Origin: Pedobacter sp. B4-66
Lineage (GTDB): Bacteria > Bacteroidota > Bacteroidia > Sphingobacteriales > Sphingobacteriaceae
Length of the DNA stretch: 64,000 bases
Direction: 5' to 3'
NCBI RefSeq assembly: GCF_018492665.1
Contig: NZ_JAFVME010000009.1
Location: forward strand, 345,282-409,281
In this document: piece after piece, positions 8,155 to 16,055 of the stretch
How the letters are laid out: every line of letters begins with the position of its first letter
How positions within the stretch are numbered: the first letter of the stretch is position 1
Position numbers and translations under genes: made by a program
The notes under the pieces: model-generated
What the model was told of the DNA's origin: nothing
The model's input: only the letters and a program-made list of their open reading frames with translations
The model's database searches: none

Positions 8155-9101
8155 TACTTTTCTATTATAAAATCAATCTTATCCGGAACAATATTTACCA
8201 ACTTACAGTACTCGGGAAAGCGGGTTATCTTCACTCTCAATTGATTATGCTTAAGCGATCTCCACTCATCTAAATCGACAACAGCATCTATAAAATTCTC
8301 ATTGATCTGCTGATACTTGGACAAAGCTACCAAAAAAGTGACTTTAACCTTTTTTGGGTAGAGCTTAACACTATAGTACTCTTTGTTGTTTATAATTCTC
8401 AGTGTCAGATCTATTGTTTTTTCAGTAAACTCATCAATCGGCACCTTTACTTCGGCACTGGTTGGAAAAATGCTAACATTCTTCATTGTGTTCTGAGTCA
8501 TTGCTATCCTTGAAACAGTGGTACCTTGAGCATCTTTGAGTTTTAAAGAATCAGTTGGCCAATCTTTAATTTTCTTAAGTTCTTCTTCAGGGCCTGATAA
8601 GGTCACATATTTAGGAATAATTTCAATATCATCTGATACCCCGTACTGTTTTACAAAGGTAAAATCCGACACCAGTTTTACGGGCACTCTTTTTACCGTT
8701 CTTTCTGAGAAATCGAAGTAAAGTGTATCTGGCTTTACTGAGATTATCTTTTGTGATGTTTCCAATTGTCTATTTACACTAAACAATTGCTCAGAAAAAA
8801 GAATAAAGTTACGATTGTTTAATTTTTCGAGATTGATGGCTATTGATTGAGGTTTAACCCTTAGTCGTGCGAATAGCAACTGCCAACCAGATCCTTCAAC
8901 CTGCAAATCCACAGTATCTGATTGAAGTGCGTGGAAAGCGCGCTTTTGAGGAAAGTTTTTATAGACCAATACCGTTTTAGCCGTATAAACATATTTATTA
9001 TTTAATGCCATTAACAACCATGCTCCAATTGCCAATAATAAACAGGTAATTAAAACAAGGAAACGTTTGCGTTCTATTTTTGTAAGCTTTATAAACGGCA
9101 T
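8154..9101 (-). CDS. YbbR-like domain protein (CdaR-type)
   Basis: A 315-residue protein with one N-terminal transmembrane segment (FLVLITCLLLAIGAWLLMAL) and an extracytoplasmic part made of YbbR-like beta modules (for example IIPKYVTLSGPEEELKKIKDWPTDSL). In other bacteria YbbR/CdaR proteins contact diadenylate cyclase, but no cyclase gene is adjacent here. I start it at 9101 (MPFIKLTKIERKR): the longer frame from 9176 would run through a terminator hairpin at 9141-9168. The stop overlaps the coaE start. Confidence 0.8.
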   Translation of the reverse strand: MPFIKLTKIERKRFLVLITCLLLAIGAWLLMALNNKYVYTAKTVLVYKNFPQKRAFHALQSDTVDLQVEGSGWQLLFARLRVKPQSIAINLEKLNNRNFILFSEQLFSVNRQLETSQKIISVKPDTLYFDFSERTVKRVPVKLVSDFTFVKQYGVSDDIEIIPKYVTLSGPEEELKKIKDWPTDSLKLKDAQGTTVSRIAMTQNTMKNVSIFPTSAEVKVPIDEFTEKTIDLTLRIINNKEYYSVKLYPKKVKVTFLVALSKYQQINENFIDAVVDLDEWRSLKHNQLRVKITRFPEYCKLVNIVPDKIDFIIEK

Positions 9102-9140
9102 AATTGTAAAGTAAACAAACTTAGATAAAAATAAAACAAA

Positions 9141-9168
9141 AAAGCCGCTTCCGGATGGAAGCGGCTTT
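9141..9168 (-). terminator. rho-independent terminator after yajC
   Basis: AAAGCCGCTTCC pairs perfectly with GGAAGCGGCTTT across a 4-base loop. On the minus strand it is followed by a run of T. It ends the nusB/DUF1573/yajC unit and separates it from the YbbR-like gene. Confidence 0.9.
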
Positions 9169-9184
9169 AAAAACATTATTTAAG

Positions 9185-9517
9185 TTATGCCTTTGGAGCG
9201 TCAACAGCTTTAGGGGCTGCAGCTTTTGTAGCATCTAAAGAGATTGCAGTTTTATCGAAACGAATTTTTGTACCACCTTCAACTTCAATAAGGAAAGTAG
9301 TATCATTCATATCTACAATTCTGCCATGTATACCAGCAGTAGTAACGATTTTGTCTCCTTTTTTCAAATCTTCAACCAATTTTTTATGGTCTTTAGCTTT
9401 TTTAACCTGAGGTCTGATCATGAAAAAGTAAAATACTACCATGATTAATACCATTGGCACTAAAGTACTTAACATACTGCTACCACCAGCAGCCTGTAAT
9501 ATTATTGTCGATATCAT
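9185..9517 (-). CDS. yajC: preprotein translocase accessory subunit YajC
   Basis: A 110-residue inner-membrane protein with one transmembrane helix (LVPMVLIMVVFYFFMI) followed by the family signature RPQVKKAKDHKKLVEDLKKGDKIVTTAGIHGRIV. YajC associates with SecDF-YidC at the Sec translocon. An alanine-rich tail ends the protein. It lies 20 bases after the DUF1573 gene in the order nusB, DUF1573, yajC, then a terminator. Confidence 0.95.
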   Translation of the reverse strand: MISTIILQAAGGSSMLSTLVPMVLIMVVFYFFMIRPQVKKAKDHKKLVEDLKKGDKIVTTAGIHGRIVDMNDTTFLIEVEGGTKIRFDKTAISLDATKAAAPKAVDAPKA

Positions 9518-9537
9518 ATTGTTAATTTATAAATTTA

Positions 9538-10008
9538 TTATTCTTTAATCTCTCCGCTTAAGTGTAGTTCAATTGCACTGTTAAGTGCATTTGACTTAAC
9601 CAAAACCACTTTATCTTGTCTGCCAGTTTTACCTGCGCTATCAAACACTACATTAAGTTCCCCAGCTTGTCCCGGTTTAATTGGCTCTTTTGGTACCTCA
9701 GGAACAGTACAACCACAAGTTGCAATGGCATCTTTAATTATTAAAGGCATTTTACCTGTATTTCTGAATTTGAAACTGTAAGAAACCTTTTCACCCTTTT
9801 CTATTGTACCAAAGTGATATTTGGTAGTTTCAAAAGTTAATACCGGTCCATCTACCTTACGTATTTCTGCTGCTTTAACAGAGTCTGCTTTTGCTGCAGC
9901 TTCTGCAGTATCAATAACAGACGTTGCCGCATCAGCGTTTTTGTCAGTTTTAGATTGGCATGATGCTAATGTTAAAGCAACCGCTGCAAGTAACAAGATT
10001 TTCTTCAT
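9538..10008 (-). CDS. DUF1573 lipoprotein
   Basis: A 156-residue lipoprotein. The signal peptide ends at a lipobox with C17 (LTLASC). Residues ~55-150 form the DUF1573 beta-sandwich (FETTKYHFGTIEKGEKVSYSFKFRNTGKMPLII, CGCTVPEVPKEPI, PGQAGELNVVFDSAGK), an ASPM/SPD-2/Hydin-like immunoglobulin fold. The CGCT pair is conserved in the family. The function is unknown; it is a periplasmic or outer-membrane protein very common in Bacteroidota. The gene lies 6 bases after nusB and 20 bases before yajC. Confidence 0.88.
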   Translation of the reverse strand: MKKILLLAAVALTLASCQSKTDKNADAATSVIDTAEAAAKADSVKAAEIRKVDGPVLTFETTKYHFGTIEKGEKVSYSFKFRNTGKMPLIIKDAIATCGCTVPEVPKEPIKPGQAGELNVVFDSAGKTGRQDKVVLVKSNALNSAIELHLSGEIKE

Positions 10009-10014
10009 AAATGT

Positions 10015-10965
10015 TTATTCTTCTATAAGTCCACGACCAATTTTAGTAATGCTGTTTGTTCTTTTAAGGTCACCCATAATTTTATCCAAGATACCGTTAA
10101 TAAATGAATTACTTTTCGGCGTACTGTAATCTTTTGATAAATCAAGGTATTCATTAATAGTTACCTTAACTGGAATTGATGGGAAATTAAGCAGTTCGCA
10201 AATCGCCATTTTCATCAAAATAGTATCCATCAAAGCAATACGCTCCGACTCCCAGTTCTTGGTGCGTTCTGCAATAAGTGCCTGATAATCTTTGTCATTC
10301 CTGAGTGTGTAGATAAACAAATCTTCAACAAATTTGCTATCCTCTTCCCAATCCTGACTAATTGGAGTAAGCTTGTTTGCAAATGCATCTTCTGATGTAA
10401 AATTTTTGATAGTTTTAGCAACCATACCCTGCATCACCTCTTTATCAACAGACCAGTTGATAAATTTATCCTCAAAAGCCTGTATAATATTGTGGCTCTT
10501 TAGAATAATTTTTCTAAAGATAAATTTGATGATTGTTTTAGATTCTTCTAGACTATTATCTTGATCTGCAAGATATGTAGCGTATTCTGGAGTAACTTTC
10601 AAAGTATTGAAAATTGCTTTTACAAATTCCGGATCTGACATCCAGTTAATTTTGTATTTGTTTACAGCAGCAATGAAATCAGGATTATTCTTTAAAGTAA
10701 TGGCAAACGTGTTGTTCAGCAATTTCAGGTTCGGATTAAGGTCATCCGCAGTAGGTAGGTGCTTATTAGCCCTTTCCAATGCATCAACACCGGTATATTC
10801 CGTAACCTCTACTAATAGAGAAAGCATCCAAATGTACATTTCATATACATTATCAATACTGTGCATAAGAGCCTTCTTCGACGAAGCTAAATCTCTTTTG
10901 TCTGTCATGTGCCAAGCAAATATATTTTGCAAAGCTTTAATTCTTAAGTGCCTTCTGTTTAACAT
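10015..10965 (-). CDS. nusB: transcription antitermination factor NusB (long form)
   Basis: A 316-residue helical protein, about twice the length of E. coli NusB. The N-terminus MLNRRHLRIKALQNIFAW and the C-terminal half (LMKMAICELLNFPSIPVKVTINEYLDLSKDYSTPKSNSFINGILDKI) match NusB; the extra middle helices are usual for Bacteroidota NusB. NusB with NusE binds boxA RNA and prevents premature termination in rRNA operons. It heads the nusB-DUF1573-yajC unit. Confidence 0.92.
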   Translation of the reverse strand: MLNRRHLRIKALQNIFAWHMTDKRDLASSKKALMHSIDNVYEMYIWMLSLLVEVTEYTGVDALERANKHLPTADDLNPNLKLLNNTFAITLKNNPDFIAAVNKYKINWMSDPEFVKAIFNTLKVTPEYATYLADQDNSLEESKTIIKFIFRKIILKSHNIIQAFEDKFINWSVDKEVMQGMVAKTIKNFTSEDAFANKLTPISQDWEEDSKFVEDLFIYTLRNDKDYQALIAERTKNWESERIALMDTILMKMAICELLNFPSIPVKVTINEYLDLSKDYSTPKSNSFINGILDKIMGDLKRTNSITKIGRGLIEE

Positions 10966-10998
10966 GAATGTAAGAACGAGTGGTAAATTACCTGTTTA

Positions 10999-12087
10999 TT
11001 AAAATGATGATTTTATTTTCTTTATATCTATTATTCTTTGTTCTGCAATGCGATTAGCTGCCCATATAGTCGGGATATTATCCTTCTTAGACATCTTAAT
11101 TACATTACGTGTTGCATTATAGATGTTCTCCGTAAGTTGCATGGTACGTTTTTTACCATATCCTGTAAGCTCAGAGTAACAGCTGATTAAACCGCCTGCA
11201 TTGATCAGATAATCGGGAGCAAATAAGATCCCTTTATCTAAAAGTAATTTACCATGCACCTGCTCGTCAGCTAGCTGATTATTGGCAGAACCTGCAATGA
11301 TAGCAAACTTCATTTTTTCAATGGTTTTAGAATTTACGGTTGCACCAAGAGCGCAAGGAGCGTAAATATCGGCATTTAAACCAAAAATTTTATCTGCAGA
11401 GATTGGTTTAGCTTTATAAGTACGGGCTACATGTTGTAAACGATCTTCGTTGATATCGCTGATGTAAACCTCTACATTTTCAGCTCTAAGCAACTCAACC
11501 AAATGTTCTCCAACATTACCTATACCTTGCACCACTACCGAGCGACCAGCAAGCATATCAGTACCAAAAACTTCTTTAACACAAGCTTTAATACCTAAAA
11601 ACACACCTTTAGCTGTTGTTGGTGCAGGATTCCCCGCTCCTCCCAATGACTCAGGAACTCCGGTAACATGTTTAGTTTCCATCTGGATGTATTCCATATC
11701 CCTTGTGTTGGTACCAACATCTTCGGCAGTAATGAATTCTCCATTTAAGTTTTTAATGAACCTGCCGTAGCTACGCATCATGGCTTCAGATTTCCCTTTG
11801 TAAGAATCGCCAATGATTACCGCATTACCACCACCTAAATTAAGGCCTGTAATGGCAGCTTTATATGTCATTGCTCTAGATAATCTAAGCACATCTTCAA
11901 GTGCTTCGGCTTCTGTAGCATAATTCCACATTCTTGTTCCACCTATTGCAGGGCCCAATGTAGTATCATGAATAGCAATAATCGCTCTCAAACCGGTATC
12001 GGGATCATTACAATAAACAACCTTTTTATGCCCAGAGGCACCAATTTGATCTAAAACTGAATTTACGATAGAACTATTACCAGACAT
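10999..12087 (-). CDS. Glu/Leu/Phe/Val dehydrogenase family protein, catalytic Lys replaced by Asn
   Basis: A 362-residue protein of the amino-acid dehydrogenase family, most like leucine dehydrogenase. The N-terminal catalytic domain has RMWNYATEAEALEDVLRLSRAMTYKAAITGLNLGGGN and TAEDVGTNTRDMEY. The NAD-binding Rossmann fold has VVQGIGNVGEHLV. In leucine dehydrogenase the substrate lysine (MTYK) and the catalytic lysine (GGGK) lie 12 residues apart. Here K76 is present, but the second site is N88 (GGGNAVIIGD). The DNA codon is AAT, so this is not a misread. The protein may have lost or altered deamination activity, or be a regulatory or different-substrate enzyme. It faces the ABC transporter gene divergently. 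Confidence 0.85.
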   Translation of the reverse strand: MSGNSSIVNSVLDQIGASGHKKVVYCNDPDTGLRAIIAIHDTTLGPAIGGTRMWNYATEAEALEDVLRLSRAMTYKAAITGLNLGGGNAVIIGDSYKGKSEAMMRSYGRFIKNLNGEFITAEDVGTNTRDMEYIQMETKHVTGVPESLGGAGNPAPTTAKGVFLGIKACVKEVFGTDMLAGRSVVVQGIGNVGEHLVELLRAENVEVYISDINEDRLQHVARTYKAKPISADKIFGLNADIYAPCALGATVNSKTIEKMKFAIIAGSANNQLADEQVHGKLLLDKGILFAPDYLINAGGLISCYSELTGYGKKRTMQLTENIYNATRNVIKMSKKDNIPTIWAANRIAEQRIIDIKKIKSSF

Positions 12088-12112
12088 ATAATTTTGTTTA
12101 TCAGATAAGCCG

Positions 12113-12120
12113 CAAAACTA
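12113..12120 (-). promoter_or_regulatory. candidate -7 box of the dehydrogenase gene
   Basis: On the minus strand this reads TAGTTTTG, an exact match to the Bacteroidota -7 consensus TAnnTTTG, 26 bases before the start codon. No good -33 TTG lies at the right distance, so support is partial. Confidence 0.35.
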
Positions 12121-12158
12121 GTCAAAAAAACATTATTTACATTGTTTTAACTAAAGTC

Positions 12159-12191
12159 TTTGAAAAAATTATCACCATTTGGCTAACTTTA
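12159..12191 (+). promoter_or_regulatory. candidate promoter of the ABC exporter gene
   Basis: TTTG (12159-12162), a 21-base spacer and TAACTTTA (12184-12191) resemble the Bacteroidota TTTG/TAnnTTTG promoter with one mismatch. Transcription would begin only a few bases before the ATG at 12199, giving an almost leaderless mRNA. Confidence 0.35.
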
Positions 12192-12198
12192 CCTGCTC

Positions 12199-13989
12199 AT
12201 GAAACACCTTCGGTTTTTAAACAAGTACTTTTATAAATATAAATGGTGGATTATTCCAGGAGTTTTCTTTGTGGTTATATCAAATATTTTTGGTGTAATC
12301 CCAGCTCAGGTTATTGGTCACGCCTTCAATTTAATTACCGAAAACATCCAGATTTACAGCTTATTTAATGGATTTGAGCGTCGTGAAATTATTTACGACA
12401 TTTTCTCTTACAGTTTATTGTATTTTGGTGCTCTTGTTTTAGTACTTTATTTGCTAAGGGGGCTGTTCCTTTTCTTTATGCGACAAACTATAATTCTCAT
12501 GTCGAGGCATATTGAGTACGACATGAAGAACGAAATTTATGCCCATTATCAGGAACTCAGTCTCGGCTTCTATCGCAGAAATAATACAGGCGATTTGATG
12601 AACCGAGCAACTGAAGATGTGAACAGGGTTAGAATGTATGTGGGGCCTGCAATTATGTACGCTATAAATACCGGAGTTCTTTTTTTACTAGTTATTTATG
12701 CAATGTTCTCTGTAAATGCCACATTAGCTATCTTTTGTTTGCTCCCTTTACCAGCATTGGTTATCATCATTTATTATGTAAATACGCTGATTAACCACAA
12801 AAGTGAGCAGATACAAGAGCAACTTTCAAATTTATCGAGTTTTGTACAAGAACGATTTTCGGGTATCAGAGTAATAAAATCCTATGTCCGTGAGGGACAT
12901 ACCAAAAAAGTTTTTGCTGCTGAGAGCGAAGGCTATAAGAACAGTGCAATGAGCTTGGTTAAAGTGCAAGCGCTGTTTTATCCGACAATGCTCCTATTGG
13001 TAGGTTTAAGTACTATCCTCACCATCTATGTTGGTGGGAAGCAAGTAATTGACGGATCAATAACACCCGGAAATATCGCTGAGTTTATTGTATATGTCAA
13101 TCAGCTTACTTTTCCTGTCTCCATGCTTGGATGGGTAACCACATTGATACAGAGGGCATCTGCATCGCAAAAAAGAATTAACGAGTTTTTACAACTCAAA
13201 CCAGATATTACCTCCGATACTCAGGAAAAAAGAGTCATAAATGGAAATATCAAGTTCGAAAACGTAAGCTTCACCTATCCTGATACCGGCATCACAGCTT
13301 TAAAAAATGTAAGCTTTGAGATTGAGCAGGGACAATTTGTGGCAATTATTGGCCGTACAGGATCTGGAAAATCTACCCTAGCCAATCTACTCATGAGAAT
13401 GTATGATGTAGACGGAGGAAAAATAGTAATTGACCACAAGGCCTTAAAAGACCTTAATTTGCAAGATTATCGTAACCAGATAGGATTTGTGCCACAGGAG
13501 GTATTTTTGTTTTCGGATACTATAAAAAACAACATTGCCTTTGGTCTTGATGCTGTTAATGACCAGAAAGTTGAAACCGCAGCAAGAAATGCTGCCGTTT
13601 ATCACAACATCATCGACTTTGAGCTTAAATTCGAAACCATGCTCGGAGAAAGAGGTATTACCCTTTCTGGCGGACAAAAACAGCGTGTTTCTATTGCCCG
13701 TGCATTAATAAAAGAACCAAAGATTCTGATATTTGATGATTGTCTTTCTGCCGTTGATACCAGAACTGAAGAAGAGATTCTAAATAATCTAGGTAGAATC
13801 ATGAATGACAAGACCAGTATCCTTATTGCCCACCGAATTTCTACTATAAAAAATGCTGACAAAATCTTAGTTCTTGATGATGGTCAGATCATTGAACAGG
13901 GTACACATAACGAATTATTACAAAAAGGTGGTGCTTATGCAGAAATGTATCAGAACCAATTACTTGAAGAAGAAAGTCAATCTGTGTAA
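12199..13989 (+). CDS. ABC exporter, fused permease and ATPase (MsbA/BmrA type)
   Basis: A 596-residue half-transporter: six transmembrane helices (residues ~1-320, ABC_membrane) followed by the nucleotide-binding domain. Walker A is GRTGSGKST, the signature is LSGGQKQR and Walker B is ILIFDD, with the H-loop in IAHRIST. The residue after the Walker B aspartate, normally the catalytic Glu, is D514 (FDDCLSAVD). This is the state of the degenerate site in heterodimeric exporters such as BmrC, yet no partner half-transporter is adjacent. It probably exports lipid or drug-like molecules. Gene context gives no substrate. Confidence 0.9.
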   Translation: MKHLRFLNKYFYKYKWWIIPGVFFVVISNIFGVIPAQVIGHAFNLITENIQIYSLFNGFERREIIYDIFSYSLLYFGALVLVLYLLRGLFLFFMRQTIILMSRHIEYDMKNEIYAHYQELSLGFYRRNNTGDLMNRATEDVNRVRMYVGPAIMYAINTGVLFLLVIYAMFSVNATLAIFCLLPLPALVIIIYYVNTLINHKSEQIQEQLSNLSSFVQERFSGIRVIKSYVREGHTKKVFAAESEGYKNSAMSLVKVQALFYPTMLLLVGLSTILTIYVGGKQVIDGSITPGNIAEFIVYVNQLTFPVSMLGWVTTLIQRASASQKRINEFLQLKPDITSDTQEKRVINGNIKFENVSFTYPDTGITALKNVSFEIEQGQFVAIIGRTGSGKSTLANLLMRMYDVDGGKIVIDHKALKDLNLQDYRNQIGFVPQEVFLFSDTIKNNIAFGLDAVNDQKVETAARNAAVYHNIIDFELKFETMLGERGITLSGGQKQRVSIARALIKEPKILIFDDCLSAVDTRTEEEILNNLGRIMNDKTSILIAHRISTIKNADKILVLDDGQIIEQGTHNELLQKGGAYAEMYQNQLLEEESQSV

Positions 13990-14058
13990 TTTCTATTTTG
14001 AACTTTGGTAATTATTCCTTTATATTTACCCGAACCAAAACCAAGAGCTATAGCAACC

Positions 14059-14388
14059 ATGGGAGAATTTGACAACAAAGAGAGAGAAGAGGTTTTTTCA
14101 AAGAAAGTAAGAGCTGGTAAAAGAACTTATTTTTTCGACGTAAAAGCAACAAGATCAGGAGATTACTACTTAACCTTAACCGAAAGTAAAAAAAGACTTG
14201 AAGATGGCGTTTTTGTAAAACACAAAATCTTTTTATACAAAGAGGATTTCGAGAAATTTGCTGAAGGATTAAATGAGACTGTTGATTACATTAAAAGTCA
14301 TCAGGATGTGGTAGAAAAACGTTATGAATACTCTGAGAACCACGAAGGAGCCGGAACGCGAGTTCAAAACGACGACTTTTCATTTTAA
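14059..14388 (+). CDS. DUF3276 PUR-alpha-like nucleic-acid-binding protein
   Basis: A 109-residue protein. The start at 14059 (MGEFDNKEREEVFSKKVRAG) is chosen because the family begins here; the upstream in-frame ATG adds 18 unrelated residues. The body (RTYFFDVKATRSGDYYLTLTESKK, KHKIFLYKEDFEKFAEGL) is one PUR repeat, whose relatives (for example Borrelia BpuR) bind single-stranded DNA or RNA. It is widespread in Bacteroidota and probably acts as a small RNA/DNA-binding regulator. A strong terminator follows. Confidence 0.88.
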   Translation: MGEFDNKEREEVFSKKVRAGKRTYFFDVKATRSGDYYLTLTESKKRLEDGVFVKHKIFLYKEDFEKFAEGLNETVDYIKSHQDVVEKRYEYSENHEGAGTRVQNDDFSF

Positions 14389-14401
14389 GAAAAATAATAG
14401 A

Positions 14402-14440
14402 AAAACGCCCTGTTTGCTAACTGCGAACAGGGCGTTTTTT
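14402..14440 (+). terminator. rho-independent terminator after DUF3276 gene
   Basis: AAAACGCCCTGTTTGC pairs with GCGAACAGGGCGTTTT (one G-T pair) across a 5-base loop, followed by a T run on the plus strand. Confidence 0.92.
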
Positions 14441-14492
14441 ATTTAAAATACTTTTTGCTGTTTAGTTTTTTATTGCTCAGGCATGTAACTCG

Positions 14493-14525
14493 TCAGACTC
14501 AACTCAGACTCAGGTCAGAGTCTGG
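14493..14525. repeat. three tandem 11-bp units
   Basis: TCAGACTCAAC, TCAGACTCAGG and TCAGAGTCTGG follow each other without a gap. The second and third also form a hairpin (CAGACTC/GAGTCTG, 6-base loop). It lies between the DUF3276 terminator and the convergent DUF1501 gene, so it may help end the minus-strand transcript. Confidence 0.5.
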
Positions 14526-14599
14526 TAGGACTACAGTCTATTCAAAGCCACCTTTAATTCCTAATGTAATTACAGATCAGTCTCTTATTAAATAATCAA

Positions 14600-16018
14600 T
14601 TAAGCAAACAGATCCAATACTGGCTTACCCAAGCCATCAGGCGTAGTATAAAACGGTCTTTTTTCTACTAAATAATTAGTATCTGGCGAAATACCAAGCG
14701 CATGATAAATGGTTTGGTGAACCTGATCTATCACTATAGGGTTTTCTATCGTTTTACATGGCCTTTCGTCGGCAGTTTTACCATATACACTCCCTTTTTT
14801 TATGCCCCCACCAAACATTAGCATCGACCCCCCTTCAGTAAAATGACGGTGCATACCATAGTTTTTTATATCCTGAATGATATCAGGTTGTTCTACCTGT
14901 TCCTGTACTTTAGCGTCCGGACGGCCTTCGACCATCATATCTCTGCTAAATTCACTTGCAAGAATTACAAGAGTGCGATCTAACCGACCACTCTTCTCTA
15001 AATCTTTAATCAGCTGAGCTATCGGGCCATCTATTTGCTTTTTCATATCTATTAGGCGAGTATAGCCATTATCATGAGTATCCCAACCCTTAAATGGCTC
15101 GTATTCAGTTGTTACACTAATAAAACGCGCACCTTGTTCTGCAAGTCGGCGTGCCATTAGGCAGCCTAATCCAAACTTACCGGTATTATAAATGTCATAG
15201 CTTTCTTTAGGTTCCTGACTCAAATCAAAAGCCTTAGCTTCTGGAGATTTCAAAAGAATATAAGCCTGTTCCATTGATCTTTTTAAGGATTCCTTTTGGT
15301 AATCACTTCCATATTCTCCCAGCGGACTTTTGCTGATCAGATCGTAATAAAGTTTGTTTCTTTTTTCAAATCTGCTCGACGACATACCTACCGGTGGTTG
15401 CACGCTTTCTAGCCCGGCAGAAGGATCTGGAATTAAAAATGGGCCAAATTCATTGCCTAAAAAACCTGCAGTGTGAAAGGCTTTTAGCTCTTCGCCCTCT
15501 CCTAGAGTAAAACGCTGTCCTATATCTATAAAAGCTGGAATTACCGGATTTAGTGGCCCTAATTCTTTAGCTATCCAGGATCCAAGATGGGGAGCCGAAA
15601 CAGATTGAGGTGGCTTATAACACGTGTGCCAGTGATATTGATGTCTGGAATGCAAAATATGTCCCATATCACCAGCCTTATACGAGCGGATCAAAGTTCC
15701 CTTATCCATCACTTTCCCGATAGACTCTAGCCCTTCAGAAAAGTTAATCCCATCTAAAATAGTAGGCACAGATTTAAAGGTACTTAATACACTATTTGCC
15801 TGCATACCTTTGGTAAATGGCGTATATTTTTTTGGATCAAAGGTGTCTGTATGTGCCATACCTCCTGCCATCCACAGTAAAATAACGGTATCTGCAGTTG
15901 AAGTATTATTTTTGCCAATGCATGAGGATAGCAAATTGGTTAGAGGAATACCAGCAGCCATTGCAGCTAAAGTTGCAGCACTCGTATTCTTTAAAAAATC
16001 TCTTCTATTCCAACTCAT
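14600..16018 (-). CDS. DUF1501 protein, Tat-exported (alkaline-phosphatase-superfamily-like)
   Basis: A 472-residue protein starting MSWNRRDFLKNTSAATLAAMAAG, a twin-arginine signal with a following Ala-rich stretch. DUF1501 proteins resemble the alkaline phosphatase/sulfatase fold. Visible conserved segments are ILLWMAGGMAHTDTFDPK, RFISVTTEYEPFKGWDTHDNGYTRL, LVILASEFSRDM and GMHRHFTEGGSMLMFGGGIKKG. These are Asp/His-rich stretches fit for metal binding. Tat export suggests a folded, cofactor-loaded protein. It follows the DUF1549/DUF1553 gene by 37 bases; the two families nearly always occur together. The reaction is unknown. Confidence 0.85.
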   Translation of the reverse strand: MSWNRRDFLKNTSAATLAAMAAGIPLTNLLSSCIGKNNTSTADTVILLWMAGGMAHTDTFDPKKYTPFTKGMQANSVLSTFKSVPTILDGINFSEGLESIGKVMDKGTLIRSYKAGDMGHILHSRHQYHWHTCYKPPQSVSAPHLGSWIAKELGPLNPVIPAFIDIGQRFTLGEGEELKAFHTAGFLGNEFGPFLIPDPSAGLESVQPPVGMSSSRFEKRNKLYYDLISKSPLGEYGSDYQKESLKRSMEQAYILLKSPEAKAFDLSQEPKESYDIYNTGKFGLGCLMARRLAEQGARFISVTTEYEPFKGWDTHDNGYTRLIDMKKQIDGPIAQLIKDLEKSGRLDRTLVILASEFSRDMMVEGRPDAKVQEQVEQPDIIQDIKNYGMHRHFTEGGSMLMFGGGIKKGSVYGKTADERPCKTIENPIVIDQVHQTIYHALGISPDTNYLVEKRPFYTTPDGLGKPVLDLFA

Positions 16019-16055
16019 CTTTATAAGATTATATTTAAGTTAAGCATAATTCGGG

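Noticed and set aside
9102..9176. N-terminal extension of the YbbR-like protein
   Set aside because: The extra 25 codons overlap a perfect terminator hairpin (9141-9168), so translation from 9176 is implausible.
10607..11002. 131-residue open frame opposite nusB
   Set aside because: Antisense shadow of a conserved gene, with no recognisable product.
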